Below, one piece after another: positions 1 to 7,426 of a DNA stretch of 34,711 bases (the first letter of the stretch is position 1; each line of letters opens with the position of its first letter). The translations under genes were made by a program, and so were the position numbers. The DNA is from WQUF01 sp031549885 (GTDB lineage Bacteria; Bacillota; Clostridia; Clostridiales; Clostridiaceae): positions 1 to 34,711 of the forward strand of contig JAVBPD010000089.1 in the NCBI GenBank assembly GCA_031549885.1, given 5' to 3'. Below the pieces are notes generated by a model, which did not search any database, was not told where the DNA came from, and saw nothing but the letters and a program-made list of their open reading frames with translations.

Positions 1-237
1 GCTCCATCCCTCTGGAATATCATTTATTAATTCAATGTCGATCTTTTTCAAATTTTTGTGCAGGTCTACCCCCTCATTGAAGTTTTTATTTCTCTTTATA
101 ATAGTTTTTCTTTCTTCCTCCATTCTTTGCCTTAAATCTTCAGGTGATTCGCCAATATCTACTTCAACTTTAGTAACCTTATAATTTTCAAGACTGTAAT
201 TAGGAAATAAATCTAAACCTACGCCTTCATATTCCAT
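1..237 (-). CDS. ParB/Spo0J-like protein, N-terminal part (cut by window edge)
   Basis: The reverse-strand reading frame runs 79 codons from an ATG at 237 to the window edge without a stop. An AAAGAGG Shine-Dalgarno lies just upstream. The visible part is an acidic N-terminus followed by a charged block that ends in IELINDIPEGW. I identify it by comparison with the complete N-terminus at the other end of the window (gene from 33806): 31 of 49 aligned residues are identical, including NFNEGVDL and PxGW, and that second protein continues into a ParB-type domain. The ParB and helix-turn-helix parts of this copy would lie outside the window, so DNA binding is inferred. It is read outward, away from the rest of the window. 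Confidence 0.7.
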   Translation of the reverse strand, partial: MEYEGVGLDLFPNYSLENYKVTKVEVDIGESPEDLRQRMEEERKTIIKRNKNFNEGVDLHKNLKKIDIELINDIPEGWS

Positions 238-424
238 TAAAAAACCTCTTTAAAAAAATTCTAACCTTAAAATATATGCTTTAAAAAATCATTTAAGAAC
301 AAAATTATATAAAAAAGGAAAGCTAAATAAACAAAAATTATGCAATGTCAATATATAAAAACTATTTCATAAATGTTATACTATTATATGATTTATGATT
401 ATAGTAAAGAGGGGTTGTGATAAT
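238..424. other. Divergent intergenic region between ParB-like and HIT genes
   Basis: Very AT-rich spacer between two divergent genes. A TATACT -10-like hexamer at 377-382 (plus strand) could serve the HIT gene, but no convincing -35 sits at the right distance. No hairpin or repeat stands out. Confidence 0.35.
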
Positions 425-823
425 TTGAAAGGTTGTCCCTTTTGTAATATTGAACTAGAAAAAAAGCAGAAGGTAGTTTTAAAAAATAAGCACTGTTTGT
501 TTCTGCAGATGCCGCAAGAAGTATTAATTGGATCAGGAATAATAATACCTATAAAGCATAGAGAAACGGTTTTTGATTTAACTAAAGAAGAGTGGGCTGC
601 AACTTTTGAACTTCTAAAGGAAGTGAATTTTTATTTAGATGAAAAATATGAGCCTGATGGTTACAATATAGGTTGGAATTGCTATGAGACTGCTGGTCAA
701 GAAATAAAACATGCAAGTCTTCATGTCATACCGAGGTTTAAAGATGAGCACTATGCACATAAAGGTATTAGAAGCTTTCTTAAAGGACCTGAGAATAAAA
801 GGGATAATTATAGTAATCCTTGA
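425..823 (+). CDS. HIT-family (histidine triad) protein with Ser in place of the middle His
   Basis: The 132-aa protein begins with a CPFC zinc-type motif (residues 4-7) and keeps the fold of HIT nucleotide hydrolases/transferases, including NIGWNCYETAGQ and HVIPRF. I chose the TTG at 425 because AGAGGGG lies 10 bases upstream and the protein then starts right at the conserved CPFC; an ATG at 395 would add ten unconserved residues ahead of the Shine-Dalgarno. The family's triad His-x-His-x-His is here H96-A-S98-L-H100. The middle histidine, which forms the nucleotidyl-enzyme intermediate in HIT hydrolases, is a serine codon (AGT). It may therefore be a nucleotide-binding protein rather than an ordinary hydrolase. 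A terminator follows, so it is probably monocistronic. Confidence 0.85.
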   Translation: MKGCPFCNIELEKKQKVVLKNKHCLFLQMPQEVLIGSGIIIPIKHRETVFDLTKEEWAATFELLKEVNFYLDEKYEPDGYNIGWNCYETAGQEIKHASLHVIPRFKDEHYAHKGIRSFLKGPENKRDNYSNP

Positions 824-845
824 ATTGAATATTTTTACTGTAAAA

Positions 846-900
846 CCCAAGTATGCACTTATTATATATAGTTCACACTTGGGCTTTATATTATTTTTTT
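846..900 (+). terminator. Rho-independent terminator after the HIT gene
   Basis: Arms CCCAAGT (846-852) and ACTTGGG (877-883) form a stem followed by a T-rich tract to about 900. It closes the HIT transcription unit. Confidence 0.7.
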
Positions 901-910
901 ATAGATGGGT

Positions 911-939
911 TTGGATAAATATGAGCAAAATGGTATAAT
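911..939 (+). promoter_or_regulatory. Predicted promoter of the HNH-rluB-mnmM run
   Basis: TTGGAT (911-916), a 17-base spacer and TATAAT (934-939), with an extended -10 TGG directly before the hexamer. The start of transcription would be near 946, leaving a leader of about 100 bases before the HNH-like gene. Confidence 0.5.
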
Positions 940-1049
940 AAATATAATGAAAATTTAATATATTTTAAGATATGAAAGAGAGGGCTGTAAAAAAAATTGA
1001 ATAAAAAATTCCTTTTAAAAAAGCATTCCATAAAAGAGGAGCTGCATGT

Positions 1050-1457
1050 ATGTATTTATGTGAAATATGCGGTAAAATAGGAGACATACATCATGTTGTC
1101 CATACATGTGAAGGAGGACTTGATGTGAAGTTAAACTATAAATATCTTTGCAAATCCCACCACAGGGGAACAAATGGACCACACAGTAATGCTTATATAG
1201 ATTTAGGATATAAAATTGATCTGCAAAATAAACTTTATGAAATACTTAATAAGGATTACTACAATAAAAAGGAATTAATGGTAAAATTAGATATTGGAAT
1301 AAATGCATATAAAAAACTTACGCATGATCTTATCATGTATAAGAATGGTTACAACAAAAAAAGTATAATAACAAGATTTATGGGTGGGAAAATTTATGAT
1401 AGCGACATAGATATTATAGAAATTGAAATTAAAAAACTTCAAAAGATTTTTAGGTGA
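1050..1457 (+). CDS. Small HNH-nuclease-like protein
   Basis: The 135-aa protein has paired metal-type motifs in its first 50 residues: CEIC, then DIHHVVH, then LCKSHHRGTNGPHSN. This is the pattern of compact HNH endonucleases with a Cys-rich zinc knuckle. The ATG at 1050 follows an AGAGGA Shine-Dalgarno at nine bases. The C-terminal 80 residues are lysine-rich and predicted helical, with no match I recognise. The family is widespread in phages and as free-standing genes, but nothing else here looks phage-like. It sits only 4 bases upstream of rluB, in what looks like one operon. Nuclease activity is inferred from motifs only. Confidence 0.65.
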   Translation: MYLCEICGKIGDIHHVVHTCEGGLDVKLNYKYLCKSHHRGTNGPHSNAYIDLGYKIDLQNKLYEILNKDYYNKKELMVKLDIGINAYKKLTHDLIMYKNGYNKKSIITRFMGGKIYDSDIDIIEIEIKKLQKIFR

Positions 1458-1461
1458 ATTT

Positions 1462-2160
1462 ATGGTATATAGGCTTCAAAAATATCTAGCAAGTTGTGGA
1501 GTAGCTTCTAGACGCACATCAGAAGAACTTATTTTTTCAGGAAAAGTAATGGTAAATGATAAAATAATACTCGATCCAAGCATTAAAATTGATGAAGAAA
1601 AAGATATAGTAAAATATAATGGAAAGCTTTTAAAACTTCAAAACAATTTTATTTATATAATGTTAAATAAACCTTTAAAAGTAGTTTCTACCATGAAAGA
1701 TGAAAAAAATAGATGCTGCCTTTTAGATATAGTTAAAACAAAACAAAGAATATATCCAATTGGGCGTTTAGACTATATGACTACAGGGCTTTTACTCTTA
1801 ACAAACGATGGTGATTGTTACAATAAAATAATTCATCCAAGGCAAAAGATTGCTAAAAATTATATAGTTAAGTTAACATCAGGACTATCTAATAATGAAT
1901 GTAAAAAATTAGAAAATGGTATACTTTATAAAGGAATAAAGTATGGAAAATCAAAAATAGAAAAAATAGAAGAAAATACATTTAAAATAACAATATGGGA
2001 AGGGAAAAATAGACAAATAAGAAATATGTTAGAAAGCATAAATAAAGAAATTATATCCTTAAACAGGATATCCATTGGCAATATCACATTAGGAGAATTA
2101 AGGCTTGGCATGTGGCGATATTTAAATGAAGACGAAATAAATTATTTAAAAGGTTTGTAA
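1462..2160 (+). CDS. rluB: Pseudouridine synthase RluB/RsuA family
   Basis: A 232-aa protein with an N-terminal S4 RNA-binding domain (YRLQKYLASCGVASRR, residues 3-18) followed by the RsuA-type catalytic core. The signature GRLDYMTTGLLLLTNDG carries the catalytic aspartate, D104. The family isomerises uridine to pseudouridine in large-subunit rRNA (RluB) or small-subunit rRNA (RsuA); the overall form favours RluB, but sequence alone does not fix the target. The ATG at 1462 sits 5 bases after AGGTG, and the S4 domain then starts at once; earlier in-frame codons overlap the preceding gene. Translation is probably coupled to the HNH-like gene upstream. Confidence 0.88.
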   Translation: MVYRLQKYLASCGVASRRTSEELIFSGKVMVNDKIILDPSIKIDEEKDIVKYNGKLLKLQNNFIYIMLNKPLKVVSTMKDEKNRCCLLDIVKTKQRIYPIGRLDYMTTGLLLLTNDGDCYNKIIHPRQKIAKNYIVKLTSGLSNNECKKLENGILYKGIKYGKSKIEKIEENTFKITIWEGKNRQIRNMLESINKEIISLNRISIGNITLGELRLGMWRYLNEDEINYLKGL

Positions 2161-2161
2161 A

Positions 2162-2698
2162 ATGTTTAATTACACGCAAAGCTTTATAGAGCTATATCGC
2201 ACAATAGTAGAAAATTATGTAAAAATAAAAAATGTTGCAGTAGATTGCACATTAGGTAGAGGAAATGATGCAATATTTTTAAGCACACTTTTTAATAAAG
2301 TATATGCATTTGAAATACAAGAAGAAGCAATAATAGATTTTAAGGAAAAAAATTCTAAGGTTATAGTATTTAAGGAGTCTCATGAAAATATAAACTTAAT
2401 AACAGAAGATATAGATTTTGTTATCTATAATTTAGGTTATCTGCCAAAAGGGGATAAATCAATAACTACAAATGCAGAAAGTACAATAATTAGTGTAAAA
2501 AATGCTATGAAAAAACTATGTAAATGGGGTATAATAATTATTATAACTTATCCTGGCCATGAAGAAGGAAAAAGAGAACAGGAAGAATTATTAAGGTTTC
2601 TTAAAAATGTTGATAAGAGCATTTGGGGAGTTATGAGTCATGAGATGGTAAATAGAGAAAAATCACCTTCATTGATATTGATTGAAAAATTTAATTAG
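2162..2698 (+). CDS. mnmM: MnmM/YtqB-type tRNA methyltransferase
   Basis: The 178-aa class I SAM-dependent methyltransferase has the SAM-binding loop DCTLGRGNDA near residue 29 and the family hallmark NLGYLPKGDKSITT near residue 95. Proteins of this type, once called YtqB or putative rRNA methylase, methylate the wobble uridine side chain in tRNA (nm5s2U34 to mnm5s2U34). The start is one base after the rluB stop, so the two RNA-modification enzymes are very likely co-translated. The length is normal for the family. Confidence 0.85.
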   Translation: MFNYTQSFIELYRTIVENYVKIKNVAVDCTLGRGNDAIFLSTLFNKVYAFEIQEEAIIDFKEKNSKVIVFKESHENINLITEDIDFVIYNLGYLPKGDKSITTNAESTIISVKNAMKKLCKWGIIIIITYPGHEEGKREQEELLRFLKNVDKSIWGVMSHEMVNREKSPSLILIEKFN

Positions 2699-2707
2699 GA
2701 GGATTTT

Positions 2708-2872
2708 ATGAGTAATAAAATGGAGGTATTAGCATCCATGGAAATAAGTGAATTTAAAGAAGCATATAAAATAGTAGATTTTTTAAATAAGAATCTAAGC
2801 AAGTTAAATGTAGTTTTTGGAATAAAGGAAAGAGAAAAAAAATATATAATCACAATTTATAAAGAAGAATGA
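2708..2872 (+). CDS. Small DUF4264 (YpmA-like) protein
   Basis: This 54-aa gene has an excellent Shine-Dalgarno (AGGAGG at 2697-2702) and ATG start. The product begins MSNKMEVLASMEISEF and continues AYKIVDFLNKNL, then a GIKEREKKYIITIYK tail. I recognise the pattern of the short DUF4264 family found in Firmicutes, whose function is unknown. It lies between mnmM and the flavoprotein gene with 9 bases to each neighbour, so it belongs to the same operon. Confidence 0.7.
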   Translation: MSNKMEVLASMEISEFKEAYKIVDFLNKNLSKLNVVFGIKEREKKYIITIYKEE

Positions 2873-2881
2873 TAGGTAAAA

Positions 2882-4099
2882 ATGAAAAAATTAATAGTAA
2901 TTGGAGCAGGCCCTGCTGGAATAATGGCATCAATTGCAGCATCCTCAAATAATGACGTTATTTTAATAGATAAAAATGAAAAAATTGGAAAAAAACTTTT
3001 TATTACAGGTAAAGGTAGATGCAATGTAACTAACAATAAAGATATATCAGAATTTTTTAATTATATAAATACAAATAAAGATTTCTTATATAGTGCTTTA
3101 TATGGCTTCACAAACAAGGATTTAATAAATTTTATTGAATCATTAGGAGTGGCTTTAAAAGTGGAAAGAGGAGGAAGGGTTTTTCCGGAATCTGATAAAT
3201 CATCAGATATAATTAATGCTTTGAGTAGAGAATTAATTAAAAGAGGAGTGACAATAAAATTAAATAGCAATGTTTCTAAAATTGTTCATAGTGATAACCT
3301 TATATCGTATGTAGAAATATCAAATGGTGAAAAAATTGAAGGTGATAACTTTGTTATATGTACAGGAGGAGCATCCTATAGAAGCACTGGTTCAACAGGT
3401 GATGGAATAATATTTTCAAAAAAATTAGGAATTAAAACAATAGAATTTACACCTGCACTTGTGCCGCTAAATGTTGAAGAAGATTACATCAAATCACTTC
3501 AAGGGCTTAGCTTAAAAAATGTTTCATTGTATTTATATGATGGCACAAAAAAGATATATAATGATAATGGAGAAATGCTATTTACCCATTTTGGTATATC
3601 AGGACCACTAGTTCTATCAGCAAGCTCAAAGTTAAAATCTAACAATAAATATAGTGGCTTTATAGATCTTAAACCATATTTAGATGAAGATGAACTTGAT
3701 AAAAGAGTTCAAAGAGAATTTTTAGAATTTAAAAATAAGATTTATAAAAATTCACTTAATAATTTACTTCCCCAAAAAATTATTCCTGTTTTAATAAAGC
3801 TTAGTGGAATAGATGAAAACACATTTGTAAACTCTATAACTAAAATACAGAGGAAAAAATTAGTGAATATTATTAAAAGATTTCCTTTAACAATAACAAG
3901 CAAAAGGGATCTTGATGAAGCTATTGTTACTAAAGGTGGAATTGATGTCAAAGAAATAAATCCAAGCAACATGCAAAGCAAGAAATACACAAATCTTTAT
4001 TTTGCTGGAGAAGTTATAGATGTGGATGCATATACAGGAGGTTATAATGTTCAGATTGCTTTTTCAACAGGTTACGCCTGTGGAAGCAAAATAAAATGA
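2882..4099 (+). CDS. BaiN/HI0933-family FAD-dependent oxidoreductase
   Basis: The 405-aa flavoprotein begins with a Rossmann FAD site (GAGPAG, residues 8-13), followed by the family marker GKGRCNVTN (residues 43-51). Near the C-terminus are VTKGGIDVKEINPSNMQSKK and LYFAGEVIDVDAYTGGYN, both typical of HI0933/YhiN/BaiN proteins. Members are often labelled aminoacetone oxidase family; one relative takes part in bile-acid 7-dehydroxylation, but the usual substrate is not settled. The length is normal and no key motif is missing. It lies 9 bases after the DUF4264 gene. Confidence 0.88.
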   Translation: MKKLIVIGAGPAGIMASIAASSNNDVILIDKNEKIGKKLFITGKGRCNVTNNKDISEFFNYINTNKDFLYSALYGFTNKDLINFIESLGVALKVERGGRVFPESDKSSDIINALSRELIKRGVTIKLNSNVSKIVHSDNLISYVEISNGEKIEGDNFVICTGGASYRSTGSTGDGIIFSKKLGIKTIEFTPALVPLNVEEDYIKSLQGLSLKNVSLYLYDGTKKIYNDNGEMLFTHFGISGPLVLSASSKLKSNNKYSGFIDLKPYLDEDELDKRVQREFLEFKNKIYKNSLNNLLPQKIIPVLIKLSGIDENTFVNSITKIQRKKLVNIIKRFPLTITSKRDLDEAIVTKGGIDVKEINPSNMQSKKYTNLYFAGEVIDVDAYTGGYNVQIAFSTGYACGSKIK

Positions 4100-4105
4100 T
4101 ACATT

Positions 4106-4135
4106 TTGATAAAATAGTAAAGGATTTTGTATAAA
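4106..4135 (+). promoter_or_regulatory. Possible internal promoter before cmk
   Basis: TTGATA (4106-4111), an 18-base spacer and TATAAA (4130-4135) in the 68-base gap before cmk. It would allow cmk and ispH-rpsA to be expressed apart from the upstream operon. AT-rich DNA produces such matches by chance. Confidence 0.35.
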
Positions 4136-4167
4136 TTTATAGAATTAGTATTATGAGAAGGTGAACA

Positions 4168-4839
4168 ATGTCTATTCAAATAACAATAGATGGTCCCGCA
4201 GGTGCAGGCAAGAGTACAATAGCAAAAAAACTTGCACAAAAATTAAAATTTAAATATCTAAGTAGTGGTTTATTTTATAGAGGGATTACTTTAGAAGCAC
4301 TAAAATATTTTGTAAGACCAGATGACTCGGAAAAATTAATACTCCTTGTGAAAAGCTTAGATATGTATATGGAAAATAATAGATTGATAATTAACGGAAA
4401 AGATGTACAAAATAGGTTAAATGACGAAGATGTTAATAAAAATGTATCAATCTATTGTTTGAATGAAAAAGTAAGGTATTTAGTAACAGAAAAAATAAGA
4501 AAAATTGCTAAAAATGAGAATATCATACTGGATGGAAGAGATATTGGTTCTAAGGTTTTGCCTAATGCTACATTAAAATTTTATTTGACAGCTAGCGATT
4601 ACACAAGAGCAAAGAGAAGATATGACCAATTATCAAGAAAACAAATGGATATTAAATTTAATACTGTACTTGAACAAATTAGGGCAAGAGATAAGCAAGA
4701 TATGAATAGAAAAGTTGATCCCCTTGTTGTTCCGGAAGGTGCAATAAAGATTAATTCTACAAATATGTCTGTGGAAGAAGTAGTGGATAAAATGGTTAAT
4801 TATTTAACGAAATTGGGAGTGATTGTATTAGAAAAATAA
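4168..4839 (+). CDS. cmk: Cytidylate kinase
   Basis: A 223-aa nucleoside monophosphate kinase that makes CDP and dCDP from CMP and dCMP using ATP. The P-loop GPAGAGKST is at residues 9-17, the substrate region YLSSGLFYRGI follows, and LDGRDIGSKVLP and the RDKQDMNRKVDPL lid region are intact. The ATG is preceded by GAAGGTGA. Its last 13 bases overlap the inferred ATT start of ispH-rpsA; this neighbour order (cmk then ispH-rpsA) is conserved in clostridia. Confidence 0.95.
   Translation: MSIQITIDGPAGAGKSTIAKKLAQKLKFKYLSSGLFYRGITLEALKYFVRPDDSEKLILLVKSLDMYMENNRLIINGKDVQNRLNDEDVNKNVSIYCLNEKVRYLVTEKIRKIAKNENIILDGRDIGSKVLPNATLKFYLTASDYTRAKRRYDQLSRKQMDIKFNTVLEQIRARDKQDMNRKVDPLVVPEGAIKINSTNMSVEEVVDKMVNYLTKLGVIVLEK
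4815..4829 (+). promoter_or_regulatory. Ribosome binding site and inferred ATT start of ispH-rpsA
   Basis: GGGAGT (4815-4820) lies 6 bases before ATT (4827-4829), the best-placed codon in frame. The frame is open from just after a TAA at 4797-4799, and no ATG, GTG or TTG occurs in it before GTG at 4962, which would delete the first iron-sulfur cysteine. Confidence 0.6.
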
Positions 4840-6770
4840 AAATAGCAAATAGTTATGGTTTTTGTTTTGGAGTTAAAAGCGCAGTTGATATTAGTATAAA
4901 AACATCCCTTGAAAATAAGTGTATAGTATATACACTGGGCGATATAATACATAATAGAGATGTGGTTTTAGATTTAAAGAAAAAAAATATCATACCTATA
5001 GAACTTGATGATATTGAGAAACTCAATGAAGGTGATATAATAATCATTAGAAGTCATGGTATTCCAAAGGCAGTTTTTGACAAGCTTACATTAAAAAAAT
5101 TGAATATAATAAATGCTACATGCCCATATGTTTTAGCTATTCAAAAAAGAGTTAGTGCAAATTATAAGGATGGCGAAAAAATAATAATAATTGGTGATAA
5201 AGATCATCCAGAGGTTATAGGTATAAATGGATGGTGCGACAATGAAGCTATTGTGGTAAAAAGCATAGATGAAATTACATCATTACCTTATGAGAATAAA
5301 TATACAATTGTTTCACAAACTACAGAAAAAAGTGAAACATTTGAAAGCATTTGCGAGTTTTTAAAAGACCATAAGTATGATATAAAAATCTATAATACAA
5401 TATGCTCCTCTACTAAAGAGAGGCAACTTGCTGCAGAAGAGCTTTCTAAGAAAGTTGACATTATGATTGTTATTGGTAGTAAAAGTAGTTCAAACACTCA
5501 AAAGCTATATGAAATATGCAGTAATAATTGTAGTAATACAATATTAGTTGAAAATTCCACTGAAATACCAGATAATATTATAAACACTGACAAAAACAAA
5601 ATAATTGGAGTAACAGCGGGTGCATCAACACCTGAATGGATAATAGAGGAGGCTATCAGGAAAATGGATGAAAATAAGTTAGAAATGAATGAGCAACTAG
5701 CATATATGGATGAATTTGATAAGGTTTTGTCTATAGGTAGTGTGGTTGAAGGTCAAGTAGTATCCCTTGATGAAAATGAGGCTTATGTTAATATTGGTTA
5801 CAAAGCAGAAGCACTTTTACCGATTAATGAAGTTACAGAAGAAGACAATGTTAAATTAACAGAAGTTTTACAAGTTGGTGAAAAAATTAAAGCTAAAGTT
5901 TTAAGTTTAGGAAACGAAACTAAACCACCAATAATATCTATTATTGAAATTAAAAGAGAAGAGTTTTTAAAAGAAAGAAAAGAAGCATATGATGAACTTG
6001 AGAAATTTGCTGAAAGCAAAGAACTCATTGCTGTTAAGGTTACAAGAGCTGTAAAGGGTGGAGTTGAAGCAGATTATAAAGGAACAAAAATCTTCATACC
6101 AGCTTCACATATGGAACTTGTTCATGTTGAAGATTTAAGCATTTATGAAGGAAAAGATGTTAATGTAAACATTATTGAATATACTACGCACAAAAGAAGA
6201 CTTCCAAGAGTAGTAGCTTCAAGAAGAGGACTTCTTAAAGATAAAAAACTTCAAATGGAAGAGGTTACATGGGAACATATAGCAGTAGACGATATAGTTC
6301 AAGGAATAATTAGAAGAATTACTAATTTTGGAGCTTTTGTTGAAGTTGATGGAGTAGATGGACTTTTACATGTCTCTGAATTATCACATGGTAGGGTTGA
6401 AAAACCTGAAGATGTATTAAAAATAGGTAGTGAAATTACAGTTTCAGTTATATCAGTGGATAAAGAAAATAAAAAGCTATCTTTAAGCTTAAAGAAACTT
6501 CTTCCTGATCCTTGGTCAAATATTAAAGATAAGTATCCTGTTGGAAGCATTGTACTTGGAAAAGTTGTAAGATTTGCATCATTTGGTGCTTTTGTTGAAC
6601 TTGAACCTGGTGTTGATGGTCTTATACATGTTTCTCACATTAGCACAAGGAGAGTTGAAAAACCAGAGGATGAACTTACAATTGGACAAATGGTTAAAGC
6701 TAAAATTCTTCAAGTAGATGACGAAAATAAAAAGATATCTTTAAGCATAAGAGAAGTTGAGAATTTTTAG
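4827..6770 (+). CDS. ispH-rpsA: Bifunctional HMBPP reductase (IspH) - ribosomal protein S1 fusion
   Basis: From the ATT at 4827 this gives 647 aa. The first ~285 residues are IspH, the last enzyme of the MEP isoprenoid pathway, which reduces HMBPP to IPP/DMAPP. It keeps the three cluster cysteines (FCFGVK, NATCPYV, ICSSTKERQ) and RSHGIP. The rest carries four S1 RNA-binding repeats: SVVEGQVVSL, IAVKVTRAVKGG, DIVQGIIRRITNFGAFV and IVLGKVVRFASFGAFV. The fusion is known in clostridia and couples an isoprenoid enzyme to mRNA-binding S1 in one chain. The start is unusual: a canonical start at 4962 would lose the first cysteine, so ATT coupled to the end of cmk is inferred; a sequencing error is the alternative. 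Confidence 0.92.
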   Translation: MRKIKIANSYGFCFGVKSAVDISIKTSLENKCIVYTLGDIIHNRDVVLDLKKKNIIPIELDDIEKLNEGDIIIIRSHGIPKAVFDKLTLKKLNIINATCPYVLAIQKRVSANYKDGEKIIIIGDKDHPEVIGINGWCDNEAIVVKSIDEITSLPYENKYTIVSQTTEKSETFESICEFLKDHKYDIKIYNTICSSTKERQLAAEELSKKVDIMIVIGSKSSSNTQKLYEICSNNCSNTILVENSTEIPDNIINTDKNKIIGVTAGASTPEWIIEEAIRKMDENKLEMNEQLAYMDEFDKVLSIGSVVEGQVVSLDENEAYVNIGYKAEALLPINEVTEEDNVKLTEVLQVGEKIKAKVLSLGNETKPPIISIIEIKREEFLKERKEAYDELEKFAESKELIAVKVTRAVKGGVEADYKGTKIFIPASHMELVHVEDLSIYEGKDVNVNIIEYTTHKRRLPRVVASRRGLLKDKKLQMEEVTWEHIAVDDIVQGIIRRITNFGAFVEVDGVDGLLHVSELSHGRVEKPEDVLKIGSEITVSVISVDKENKKLSLSLKKLLPDPWSNIKDKYPVGSIVLGKVVRFASFGAFVELEPGVDGLIHVSHISTRRVEKPEDELTIGQMVKAKILQVDDENKKISLSIREVENF

Positions 6771-6783
6771 AAAATAATTAGCT

Positions 6784-6817
6784 AAATGCGTATGTCTAAA
6801 TGGCATTGCGCATTTTT
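6784..6817 (+). terminator. Likely terminator of the cmk/ispH-rpsA operon
   Basis: AAATGCG (6784-6790) pairs with CGCATTT (6809-6815), followed by T residues. The loop is long (18 bases), so the hairpin is only moderate. Confidence 0.45.
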
Positions 6818-6914
6818 GTTGGATATTTTTAACAGTCAATATAGTGTGTAAACTTTAGCAAAATAAATAAATCATGTGAATATGCATGTTATTTTGAGAA
6901 TATGCTACTAAACA

Positions 6915-6942
6915 TTGACTTTTTAAAATAATTTGATAAAAT
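6915..6942 (+). promoter_or_regulatory. Predicted speD promoter
   Basis: TTGACT (6915-6920), a 16-base spacer and TAAAAT (6937-6942). This is one of the better sigma-A-type matches in the window and is well placed about 40 bases before the speD start. Confidence 0.55.
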
Positions 6943-6981
6943 TTACTTATATTTATTTTTTAAAGGAGGCATGCATATATA

Positions 6982-7362
6982 ATGAATGGATTAGGACGTC
7001 ACATTTTGGCGGAAATATATGGATGTAACCCTGATGTGTTAAACGATAAAAATTTTATCGAAAAAGCCATGGTAGAATCTGCACTAAAATGCGGTGCTGA
7101 AGTCAGGGAAGTAATTTTTCATAAATTTAGTCCTCAAGGTGTAAGTGGAGTTGTAATAATTTCAGAGTCACACCTTACTATTCATACTTGGCCCGAGCTG
7201 GGGTATGCAGCTGTCGATGTTTTCACTTGTGGTGATAATATTAACCCTTGGGATGCTTGCAATAATATGACTGAACTTCTCAAGGCAAAAAACATAACTG
7301 CACAAGAAATTAAAAGAGGTATTTTTGATAAAGCAGTATCCATAAAGGTTTCAAATATTTAA
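6982..7362 (+). CDS. speD: S-adenosylmethionine decarboxylase proenzyme
   Basis: A 126-aa pyruvoyl enzyme of the short bacterial type (class 1B). It decarboxylates AdoMet to supply the aminopropyl donor for spermidine. The self-cleavage site is SESHLTIHTWPE, with Ser63 predicted to become the pyruvoyl group, followed by the conserved C82 in VDVFTCGD. The Shine-Dalgarno AAAGGAGG (6962-6969) is very strong but sits 12 bases from the ATG, longer than usual. The unit has its own promoter and terminator. No spermidine synthase gene is visible in the window. Confidence 0.95.
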   Translation: MNGLGRHILAEIYGCNPDVLNDKNFIEKAMVESALKCGAEVREVIFHKFSPQGVSGVVIISESHLTIHTWPELGYAAVDVFTCGDNINPWDACNNMTELLKAKNITAQEIKRGIFDKAVSIKVSNI

Positions 7363-7388
7363 AAAGGCTATCTTTAGATAGTCTTTTT
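7361..7388 (+). terminator. Rho-independent terminator of speD
   Basis: Arms GGCTATC and GATAGTC around a TTTA loop (7373-7376), flanked by A5 and T5 runs. It begins at the speD stop codon and could work on both strands. Confidence 0.75.
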
Positions 7389-7426
7389 AAATTATATACT
7401 AAAATAAATTAAATTATGAGGTTGAT

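Noticed and set aside
711..938. 75-aa frame overlapping the end of the HIT gene
   Set aside because: It runs through the terminator hairpin of the HIT gene and has no credible start.
4962..6770. GTG at 4962 as the start of ispH-rpsA
   Set aside because: It would cut off the FCFGVK cysteine and ~45 conserved residues and has no ribosome binding site.
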